Assembly: GCF_016863175.1 (NCBI RefSeq)
Contig: NZ_BOOJ01000027.1
Span: forward strand, 248,001 to 312,000
Reading direction: 5' to 3'
Source of the DNA: Paraplanobispora siamensis
GTDB taxonomy: Bacteria; Actinomycetota; Actinomycetes; Streptosporangiales; Streptosporangiaceae
Length of the DNA stretch: 64,000 nt
Each line of letters opens with the position of its first letter. Position 1 is the first letter of the stretch. Below the pieces are notes generated by a model. The model searched no databases and was not told the origin of the DNA. It saw only the letters and a list, made by a program, of their open reading frames with translations. A program made the translations under genes and the position numbers. Positions 8,166 to 15,234 of this stretch are shown here, piece by piece.

Positions 8166-9359
8166 ATGACCCGCGATCTGAGGATTGCCCGTAATGGGGC
8201 AATTCTCACCTTTGTTCTCGGCGGACTCATGTGTGGATCGATGACCGTGCGCCTGCCCGCGCTGTCCGACAAACTCGGCCTGTCCGAGTCGTCGATCGGC
8301 GTCACCCTGCTCGTGTGGGGATTGGGCGCGCTGGTCACCATGCAGTCGATGCGCGGGGTGATGACGCGCTTCGGCAGCCGGAGCATCCTGCGGGTCGGCG
8401 CTCCCCTGTGCGCCGTCACTCTGGCCATGGTCGCCTTCGCGCCGACGTTCCCGCTGCTGCTGGTCACCGCGGGCCTGTTCGGCCTGGCGTTCGGCGCGCT
8501 GGACATCGCGATGAACGCCCAGGGCTCGACGGTCGAGCGCGTCCACGGCCGCCCGCTGATGAACGGCATGCACGCCGGGTGGTGCGCGGGCGCCATCTCC
8601 GCCGGGCTGCTCGGCACCGCGGCCATCGCGGCGGGACTGTCGGTCACGGTCCATCTGACCCTGATCGCCCTGCTCGCGCTGCCCGCGTCGGTCGCCCTGA
8701 GCCGGACCTACCTGCCCGACCCCGCCCCCGAGAAGGCCGCCGAGGCCGGGACCCGCCGCCGGATGCCCGCGGTCGTCTACCTGCTGGGCGTGATCGCGTT
8801 CTGCGCGTTCATGGTCGAGGGCACCGTGGCCGACTGGAACGGCCTCTACCTGCGTGACGTGCTCGGCGCCCCCGAGGCCCTGGCCGCGGCCGGATACCCG
8901 GTCTTCGAGGCGGGCATGCTGCTCGGCCGCCTGGCCGGCGACCGGGTGCGGACCCGCTTCGGCGCCAAGATGATGATCGCCGTCTCCGGGCTGGCCACCG
9001 CCGCGACCTTCGCGCTGGTCATCACCTCCGCCTCGCCGGTGGTCGCCGTCGCGGCCATGCTGCTGGTGGGCCTGTCGGTGGCGACGGTCTCCCCGATCGC
9101 CATCTCCCTGGCCGGCGCCGCGACCGGCAACCCCGGCCCGGCCATCGCCCAGACGGCCGCGCTGGGCTACGCCGGACTGCTGCTCGGTCCGGTCGTCATC
9201 GGCTTCCTGTCCGACCTGGCCTCGCTCAGGGCGGCGCTGGGCATCGCCGTCGCGCTCAGCCTGGTGATCGCGCTGATCGCCCGGTTCCTGCCCCGGCCCG
9301 GTACGGCCCGCCCCGCCGGTGCCGCCGACCCGGAGCCCGAGCTCTCCATGGCCGCCTGA
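8166..9359 (+). CDS. MFS transporter
   Basis: The protein has 397 residues and about 12 membrane helices in two bundles of six, separated by a hydrophilic loop (PAPEKAAEAGTRRR, near residues 180-195). The conserved loop 2-3 region reads GVMTRFGSRSIL and the second half has RLAGDRVRTRFG, both typical of the major facilitator superfamily. The sequence is closest in style to YbjJ-like actinobacterial MFS proteins, for which substrates are unknown. ATG 8166 is preceded by GAAGGG eight bases upstream. The TetR regulator upstream suggests an inducible exporter. Its last five codons and stop are tandemly repeated downstream. Confidence 0.9.
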   Translation: MTRDLRIARNGAILTFVLGGLMCGSMTVRLPALSDKLGLSESSIGVTLLVWGLGALVTMQSMRGVMTRFGSRSILRVGAPLCAVTLAMVAFAPTFPLLLVTAGLFGLAFGALDIAMNAQGSTVERVHGRPLMNGMHAGWCAGAISAGLLGTAAIAAGLSVTVHLTLIALLALPASVALSRTYLPDPAPEKAAEAGTRRRMPAVVYLLGVIAFCAFMVEGTVADWNGLYLRDVLGAPEALAAAGYPVFEAGMLLGRLAGDRVRTRFGAKMMIAVSGLATAATFALVITSASPVVAVAAMLLVGLSVATVSPIAISLAGAATGNPGPAIAQTAALGYAGLLLGPVVIGFLSDLASLRAALGIAVALSLVIALIARFLPRPGTARPAGAADPEPELSMAA

Positions 9360-9392
9360 GAGATGGCCCCCTGAGAGATGGCCCTCTGAGGG
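9348..9392 (+). repeat. three 15-bp repeats duplicating the MFS gene stop region
   Basis: ATGGCCGCCTGAGAG (9348-9362), ATGGCCCCCTGAGAG (9363-9377) and ATGGCCCTCTGAGGG (9378-9392) are consecutive. The first contains the native stop at 9357-9359 and each later copy carries an in-frame TGA (9372, 9387). Confidence 0.9.
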
Positions 9393-9526
9393 CCACGGCC
9401 ACCTGAGGGACGCGCCCCGCCGGCGCCCGGGCACCAAGGTCCGGGGCGCCGCGTGAGAACGGCCCGGAAGGCGTGTGAAACCGGCCCGGAAGGGCGCGAA
9501 AACGATCCGGAGGGCGCGAAAACGCG

Positions 9527-9563
9527 GAACGGCGCCGCACGGATGGTCCGTGCGGCGCCGTTC
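9527..9563. terminator. bidirectional hairpin between the MFS gene and etfA
   Basis: A perfect 17-bp stem, GAACGGCGCCGCACGGA (9527-9543) and TCCGTGCGGCGCCGTTC (9547-9563), has a 3-nt loop. It lies between convergent genes and can serve both. The flanks are not T-rich, which is common in actinomycetes. Confidence 0.85.
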
Positions 9564-9642
9564 TGTCGTTCGTGCCCGACCGGCTGTTCGTGCCCGACCG
9601 GTCGGCCGTACCGGCTGATCGGCCGGGCCCGGCGCGACGGGT

Positions 9643-10596
9643 CTACTTGCGCTTGGCGATCTCGTCGGTCAGCTGCGGGACCACCTGGTTGAGGTCGCCC
9701 ACGACGCCGTAGTCGGCGAGCTCGAAGATCGGCGCCTCGGGGTCCTTGTTGATCGCGACGATCGTCTTGGCGGTCTGCATGCCGGCCCGGTGCTGGATGG
9801 CGCCGGAGATGCCGGCCGCGATGTACAGCTGCGGCGAGACGGTCTTGCCCGTCTGGCCGACCTGGAACTGGTGCGGGTACCAGCCGGCGTCGGTGGCGGC
9901 GCGGGAGGCGCCGACGGCCGCGCCGAGCGAGTCGGCCAGCTTCTCGATGATCGAGAAGTTCTCGGCCGAGCCCACGCCACGGCCGCCGGAGACCACGATC
10001 GCGGCCTCGGTGAGCTCGGGACGGGCGCCCTTCTCCTCCTTGACGCGGTCGACGACCTTGGCGACCTTGGCGGCGTCGGAGACGGCCACGGTGACCTGCT
10101 CCTCGGCGCCGGCGCCGGCGGCGGCCTCGACCGGGGTGGCGTTCGGGCGGACCGCGAAGATCGGGGTGCCCTTGGTCACACGGGACTGGACGTTGACGCC
10201 GCCGCCGAAGATGGACTGGTCGGCGACCAGGCCCTCACCGATGCCGACGGCGTCGGTCAGCACACCAGAGTCGATCTTGATGGCCAGCCGGCCGGCGATC
10301 TCCTTCGCCTCGGCCGTCGCGGCGACGAGCACCGCGGCCGGGGACGCGGAGGAGACGAGCTGGGCGAGCAGCTCGGCCTTGGGCGCGACCACGTAGTCGG
10401 CGATGTCGGCGGAGTCGGCGACGTAGATCTTCTCGGCGCCGTACTCGGCCAGCCTGGCCTTGGCCTCGGCGGAGTATCCCGGGCCGGCCCACACGGCCGA
10501 CGGCGTGCCCAGCCTGCGGGCGAGCGTCAGCAGCTCCAGGGTGACCTTCTTGATCTGGCCTTCGACGTGCTCGACGAGAACGAGAACCTCGGACAT
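9643..10596 (-). CDS. etfA: electron transfer flavoprotein subunit alpha
   Basis: EtfA binds FAD and, with EtfB, collects electrons from acyl-CoA dehydrogenases and passes them to the quinone pool through ETF dehydrogenase. The protein has 317 residues, the usual length. The N-terminal half begins VLVLVEHVEGQIKKVTLELL. The C-terminal FAD-binding domain holds VVSGGRGVGSAENF, then GASRAATDAGW, QVGQTGKTVSPQLYIAAGIS and AIQHRAGM, ending with INKDPEAPIFELADYGVVGD, all diagnostic. It lies 19 bp downstream of etfB and is certainly cotranscribed. Confidence 0.97.
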   Translation of the reverse strand: MSEVLVLVEHVEGQIKKVTLELLTLARRLGTPSAVWAGPGYSAEAKARLAEYGAEKIYVADSADIADYVVAPKAELLAQLVSSASPAAVLVAATAEAKEIAGRLAIKIDSGVLTDAVGIGEGLVADQSIFGGGVNVQSRVTKGTPIFAVRPNATPVEAAAGAGAEEQVTVAVSDAAKVAKVVDRVKEEKGARPELTEAAIVVSGGRGVGSAENFSIIEKLADSLGAAVGASRAATDAGWYPHQFQVGQTGKTVSPQLYIAAGISGAIQHRAGMQTAKTIVAINKDPEAPIFELADYGVVGDLNQVVPQLTDEIAKRK

Positions 10597-10615
10597 CTCA
10601 GTTAACCCCCCGTCC

Positions 10616-11395
10616 TCAGACGAACTTCTTCGACGCGAGGAAGTCGGCGGCCTTCACGCCACCGTCGCCCTCGTCCTTGACGATCGTGCCGGCCGCGCGC
10701 GGCGGGGCGGCGGAGAAGTCGGCCACCTCGCTCCACGAGTTGGCCAGGCCCACCTGCGAGGTGTCGATCTCGGCGTCGGCGACGCCCAGCTTCTCGACCG
10801 GCTTCTTCTTGGCCGCCATGATGCCCTTGAAGGAGGGGTAGCGCGGCTCGTTGATCTTCTCGACCACGGAGACGACGGCGGGCAGCGAGGCCTCGACCTT
10901 GTCGTAGCCGTAGTCGGTGACGCGCTGGATCGCGATGGCCGAGCCGTTGACCTCGACCTTGTTGGCGAAGGTGAGCTGCGGCACGTTCAGGCGCTCGGCC
11001 AGCATCGCGGCGAGAACGCCGGTGCGGGCGTCGGTGGACTCGGAGCCGAGCACGACCAGGTCGAACCCGATCTTCTTCAGGGTCTGCGCCAGGGCGTAGG
11101 AGGTGCCCAGGGCGTCGGAACCGTGCAGGGCGTCGTCGACCAGGTGGACGGCCTTGTCGGCGCCCATGGCCAGGGCCTTGCGGATGGTGTCGCTGGCCTT
11201 GTCGGGACCCATGGTGAGGACGGTTACCTCACCGCCGTGCGCTTCCTTGAGCCGCAGCGCCTCTTCGACCGCGTACTCGTCGAGCTCGTTGACGACGCCG
11301 TCGGCGGCGTCGCGGTCGAGCGTCTTGTCATCGGACCTCAGCTTGCGCTCGGTCGCCGTGTCGGGGACCTGCTTCACGCAGACGACGATGTTCAT
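10616..11395 (-). CDS. etfB: electron transfer flavoprotein subunit beta
   Basis: EtfB is the AMP-binding partner of EtfA. The protein has 259 residues from ATG 11395 (MNIVVCVKQVPDT), which follows GGGAGG; an upstream extension to 11479 lacks homology-like sequence. Recognition features are VLTMGPDKASDTIRKALAMGADKAVHLVD, the helix LAQTLKKIGFDLVVLGSESTD, and the C-terminal GIMAAKKKP motif. It is the first gene of the etfBA operon. A 5' untranslated region of up to 165 nt may be present if transcription starts near 11562. Confidence 0.97.
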   Translation of the reverse strand: MNIVVCVKQVPDTATERKLRSDDKTLDRDAADGVVNELDEYAVEEALRLKEAHGGEVTVLTMGPDKASDTIRKALAMGADKAVHLVDDALHGSDALGTSYALAQTLKKIGFDLVVLGSESTDARTGVLAAMLAERLNVPQLTFANKVEVNGSAIAIQRVTDYGYDKVEASLPAVVSVVEKINEPRYPSFKGIMAAKKKPVEKLGVADAEIDTSQVGLANSWSEVADFSAAPPRAAGTIVKDEGDGGVKAADFLASKKFV

Positions 11396-11709
11396 GGCCG
11401 GTGGCCGACCTCCCGTGTTCGCGTGCGCCACCGCGGGAAGCGGCTGGCGCCGGATGCTCGGTACGCGCACGCGGGGCACGTGCGCGTGATGCCAAGACTG
11501 CCAGGTGCCCGAGGGCTGTGACAGCGGGTGGCCCGGCCGGATCGCGCCCGTCCTGGTCCCCCGCGTTCATGTTACCCATCGGTAGCTTAGGCGCAAACCG
11601 CCGGTCCGCACGTGTGCGCCGACCGCCGACCCGGCAGGCCCCACCCCACCATACCGAACTATGTTCCGGAGCCTGCGGGCGGTGTCCCGCTTTCCGCGGA
11701 CTGCCCGTC
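11396..11709. other. 314-bp intergenic region upstream of etfB
   Basis: No credible gene is present. It contains the candidate etf promoter (11569-11596) and is otherwise GC-rich spacer extending to the stop codon of the first kinase gene at 11710. Confidence 0.6.
11569..11596 (-). promoter_or_regulatory. candidate etfBA promoter with overlapping inverted repeat
   Basis: On the minus strand TTGCGC (11596-11591) and TAACAT (11574-11569) are 16 bp apart. An inverted repeat GTTACC-CATC-GGTAGC (11571-11586) overlaps the -10 box, so a repressor could block it. Both calls are by eye. Confidence 0.3.
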
Positions 11710-12996
11710 TCAGCTGCCCAGAAGGATGACGATCATAACGATGACGACGGTCGCCAGCGCCAGCCCGAGGGTCAGCGGACTGAAGAACGCCCCCAGCGCG
11801 GCCCACAGCGCCACGGAGCCGCCGATGCCGGCCAGGTCCACGGCCAGCCGCGGATGGTCCTGGCGGGCGAAGAGGGCGACGCCCCCGTCGATGACCACGA
11901 CGGCGCCGTACACCGACAGCAGCAGCAGCGACACCTCCGGCAGCAGGCTCTGGGCCGTCGCGGCCGCCAGCGACACCAGCAGGCCGGTGCCGACCACCCA
12001 GCGCCGGTGGATCACCGCGCGGCGGCGCTCGCGCGCCCGCTCCGGCGAGGAGGAGCCGCGCGCGTGGCGCCCCGGGCGCCACTCCCGGGTGGTGACGCCG
12101 TGCAGGCTCCCGGCGGTGCGGCGGGCGGGTCCCCCGGCGGCGTCCTCGCCGCCCGCGCCCGCGTAGGCCGGGCGCGGCTGCGGCGCCGGGGCCCGCACGA
12201 CCGGGGTCGCGGCGCCGAGCCGGGTCAGCAGCATGCCGGCCGGCGGGCGGGCGGCCGGGTCGCGCGACAGGCACTCGCGCAGCAGCGGCTCCACCCACAG
12301 CGGGACGCCCTCCAGGTCGGGCTCGTGGTGGACGACCCGGTAGCCGACCGCGGAGGCGGGGCCGGTGCCGTACGGGTGCCGGCCGGTGGCGGCGTAGGCC
12401 AGCGTGGCCGCGAAGGAGAAGATGTCGGCCTCCGGCCCGCTCTCCCCGCCTTCGAGGATCTCCGGGGCCAGGTAGCCCGGCGTGCCCAGCACCGCGCCCG
12501 ACGTGGTCACCGTGGCCGAGTCGTGCAGGCACGCGATGCCGAAGTCGATCACGACCGGCCCGTCGTCGGTCATGATGACGTTGCCGGGCTTCAGGTCGCG
12601 GTGGACCACTCCGGCGGCGTGGACCGCGCTCAGGGCCTCGGCCAGGCCGCGCCCCAGCCGTACGAGGTCGTCGCCCTTGACGGGCCCCTCGCCGGCGACC
12701 ACCGCGTCCAGCGGGCGGCCCTGCACGTAGCGGGTGGCCAGGTAGGGACGCCCGCCGCTCAGCGAGGCGTCGAGGATCTCGGCGACGTGCGGGTCCTGGA
12801 CCCGCCGCATGGCCTCCACCTCGCGGGCCAGACGGGTCAGGGCCGCCTCGTCGGCGGCGACGTGCGGATGCAGGATCTTGACGGCTATCGTGCGTCCCTC
12901 GGGATCCAGTGCGAGGTGGACCTCACCGAAGCCTCCCGCCCCCAGCGGCGAGAGCAGGCGGTACGGGCCAAGACAATCACCGTCCGGCGCTCCCAT
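11710..12996 (-). CDS. membrane-anchored Ser/Thr protein kinase (first of three)
   Basis: This is a 428-residue Hanks-type kinase. The glycine loop GAGGFG is at 19-24, the ATP-binding lysine is K40, the catalytic loop is VHRDLKPGN with D134, the metal-binding DFG begins at D151, and GTPGYLAPEI is the P+1 region. After the kinase domain (about 10-265) comes a short Arg-rich linker and then three or four hydrophobic segments (about 335-428), so the kinase faces the cytoplasm on a C-terminal membrane anchor with no PASTA or other external sensor. It lies 228 bp downstream of the second kinase gene. Targets are unknown. Confidence 0.94.
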   Translation of the reverse strand: MGAPDGDCLGPYRLLSPLGAGGFGEVHLALDPEGRTIAVKILHPHVAADEAALTRLAREVEAMRRVQDPHVAEILDASLSGGRPYLATRYVQGRPLDAVVAGEGPVKGDDLVRLGRGLAEALSAVHAAGVVHRDLKPGNVIMTDDGPVVIDFGIACLHDSATVTTSGAVLGTPGYLAPEILEGGESGPEADIFSFAATLAYAATGRHPYGTGPASAVGYRVVHHEPDLEGVPLWVEPLLRECLSRDPAARPPAGMLLTRLGAATPVVRAPAPQPRPAYAGAGGEDAAGGPARRTAGSLHGVTTREWRPGRHARGSSSPERARERRRAVIHRRWVVGTGLLVSLAAATAQSLLPEVSLLLLSVYGAVVVIDGGVALFARQDHPRLAVDLAGIGGSVALWAALGAFFSPLTLGLALATVVIVMIVILLGS

Positions 12997-13186
12997 GCGA
13001 CTCCCTCCGGCCTGTCCCCTTCATCGTGCCCCAGACGGAGCCCCGCCGCACGGAGAGATTGCGAGAAGGCACCCATCCCCGGACATGGAACACACACCGG
13101 ACGCTCCTGCTCTTCCCATGCCATGCCGGACCTTGAGCCGAGCTTGATGTGAATCGCGAAGAATCGACAGACATGTCGTGAAGAAT

Positions 13187-13217
13187 CCGGCGCCGTCACC
13201 CCTCCGACCGGCGCCGG
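13187..13217 (-). terminator. hairpin after the second kinase gene
   Basis: Perfect 9-bp arms CCGGCGCCG (13187-13195) and CGGCGCCGG (13209-13217) enclose a 13-nt loop, starting eight bases after the kinase stop codon, with ATTCTT following on the transcript. Confidence 0.6.
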
Positions 13218-13224
13218 AGAGCGG

Positions 13225-15234
13225 TCAGTTCCAGAAGGTCAGGAACCCCAGACCGAGATCGTTGAGCAGGTCGTCCACCAGGCCGCCGATGAGGTCCGTC
13301 ACGCCCATCGCGCTCTCGTGGGCCTGCTGCCGCCACTGCGTGGTCAGCCGGTCCACCACCTCGGAGGGCGGCTCCCAGGGCGCGAAGGACGGGAGCATGC
13401 TCAGCGCGGCCATCACCGAGAAGAAGGCGATCGTGCCCAGCAGGATCGTGGTGACCATGGCTGCGCCGGGGCTGCGGATGGCCCCGGTCAGCACGCGGGA
13501 GACGGCCTTGCGCGGCTTGCCGCCGCCGGGCAGCACGAACAGCCCGGCCACGAAGGCGCCCGCCGCGTAGGCGGCGGCCCTGTCGGTGCCCATGTTCCCG
13601 ATGTAGACCAGGGCGCCCCACACGCACATGCCGAACATCGCGGCCAGCGGGCCGGTGATCAGCGTCGCGACCCCGGCCTTGATCAGTGCCCAGGGCGTGC
13701 CGACCAGCGCGATCAGCGGGTCGGAGGCGCTGTTGCCCCGCACCGACCGGCGCTGGGCCAGGTCGCCGAAGAGATATTCGCCCACGCGCAGGCAGAGCAC
13801 CGCCACCAGCGCGGACACGCTCACCACGACGGGCAGCACGCAGGCCAGCGCGACCACGATCGTCAGCAGCAGCGCGGCGGCCAGCGGGTGGCCGGTGCGG
13901 TACGGCGGGCGCTCCTGCCGCGGGGCCGGCGGGCGTTCCTGCCGGGGGGCCGGCGGCGGGGTGTAGGGCCGGGGCGCGGTGGGCGGCGGCGCGTACGGCC
14001 GGGCCGGGCCGGTCGGCTGCGGCGCCGGGCCCGCGACCCGCTGGTCGGGGTAGGGCGGCGGCACGAATCCGGCCTGCCGGGCGCCGGGCGGGGCCGGGAC
14101 GTACGGCGGCGGGGTGGCCGGGGTGTGCGGCGGGCCCTGCGGCTCGCGGGACCTGCGCTCGCGCCGCTCCGGCCTGCCGTACTCGACCGGCGGGAGGAGG
14201 TCGGCGTAGTCGTCGTGGCGGGGCTGCGACCGCGTGCCGTTCGCCTGCCCGGCGGGGGGAGCCTGCCCGTTCGCCTGGTCGCCAAGGACCCGCGTACCGG
14301 GGGGCGGGGCCTGGTCGCTCAGCACCCGCGTGCCGTTGGGCGGGTGCGGCGGGAAACCGCCGTCGAGGATCTTGGTGCCGGGGTCCAGCACGGCGGTCTC
14401 CGGGGCCTGCTCGTGCAGGGCCGTGACCGAGGGGTCGAGGTCGCGCGCCATGCGCAGCAGTTCCTGCGCGCCGGGCCGGGCCGCGGGGTCGACGTTCAGC
14501 GCCCGCCGGAGCCAGCCGCGCAGCCAGACGGGGGCCTGGTCGATGTTGGCCCGGCCCTCCATGATGTTGAAGCAGACGACCTCGAAGCTCCCCGTGCCGA
14601 ACGGGGGCTTGCCGGTCGCGCCGAAGAAGACGGTGGAGGCCAGCGCGTGCACGTCGGCCGCCTGGGTGATCTCGGAGTCCCGGATGATCTCGGGGGCGAG
14701 ATAGCCGGGCGTGCCGACGAACATGCCGGTCTGGGTCAGGCGCGTGGCGTTCACCAGGTGCGCGATGCCGAAGTCGATGACCAGGGGGTCGCCGTCGACG
14801 AGCATCACGTTGGCCGGCTTGAGGTCGCGGTGGATCACGTCGGCGGCGTGGATGGCCACCAGCGCGGCGCACATGCCCCGGGCCAGCCTGATGATCCGGT
14901 CGGCGGGGAGCGGCCCGTCCTGCAGGACCGTGTCCTCCAGGGTGCGGCCGGGGGCGAAACGGGTCACGATGTACGGCTGCGCGCCGGTCAGCTGGGCGTC
15001 CAGCACCTCCGCGACGTGCGGGCTGCGCACCCGCCGCATGGTCTCCACCTCGCGGGTGAGCCGGTCGCGGGCCTTGAGGTCGGCGGCGACGTGCGGGTGC
15101 AGGACCTTGACCGCCACCTCGCGGCCGTCCTCGTCGAGTCCCAGGTGGACGGCTCCCATGCCGCCCTCGCCGATCTTTCTGAGCAGCCGGTACGGCCCCA
15201 GCCTCTCGGGCGCTCGGGTGTCCCCCGTCGTCAT
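13225..15234 (-). CDS. membrane-anchored Ser/Thr protein kinase (second of three)
   Basis: This 669-residue kinase starts with ATG 15234 (MTTGDTRAPERLGPYRLLRK), whose ATG overlaps the TGA of the upstream kinase gene as ATGA; this fixes the start and implies translational coupling. The glycine loop GEGGMG is at 22-27, followed by K43, HRDLKP with D137, and DFG at D154. The Pro-rich linker (about 270-450) contains PPYVPAPPGARQ and PPTAPRPYTPPPAPRQ. Several membrane segments follow (about 460-620), and the last 50 residues (QWRQQAHESAMGVTDLIGGLVDDLLNDLGL) are predicted outside or amphipathic. No known sensor domain is visible. Confidence 0.94.
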   Translation of the reverse strand: MTTGDTRAPERLGPYRLLRKIGEGGMGAVHLGLDEDGREVAVKVLHPHVAADLKARDRLTREVETMRRVRSPHVAEVLDAQLTGAQPYIVTRFAPGRTLEDTVLQDGPLPADRIIRLARGMCAALVAIHAADVIHRDLKPANVMLVDGDPLVIDFGIAHLVNATRLTQTGMFVGTPGYLAPEIIRDSEITQAADVHALASTVFFGATGKPPFGTGSFEVVCFNIMEGRANIDQAPVWLRGWLRRALNVDPAARPGAQELLRMARDLDPSVTALHEQAPETAVLDPGTKILDGGFPPHPPNGTRVLSDQAPPPGTRVLGDQANGQAPPAGQANGTRSQPRHDDYADLLPPVEYGRPERRERRSREPQGPPHTPATPPPYVPAPPGARQAGFVPPPYPDQRVAGPAPQPTGPARPYAPPPTAPRPYTPPPAPRQERPPAPRQERPPYRTGHPLAAALLLTIVVALACVLPVVVSVSALVAVLCLRVGEYLFGDLAQRRSVRGNSASDPLIALVGTPWALIKAGVATLITGPLAAMFGMCVWGALVYIGNMGTDRAAAYAAGAFVAGLFVLPGGGKPRKAVSRVLTGAIRSPGAAMVTTILLGTIAFFSVMAALSMLPSFAPWEPPSEVVDRLTTQWRQQAHESAMGVTDLIGGLVDDLLNDLGLGFLTFWN

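Noticed and set aside
11328-11579. Short minus-strand frame MGNMNAGDQDG upstream of etfB
   Set aside because: It overlaps etfB in another frame and has no ribosome site or homology; the region is better explained as an untranslated leader.
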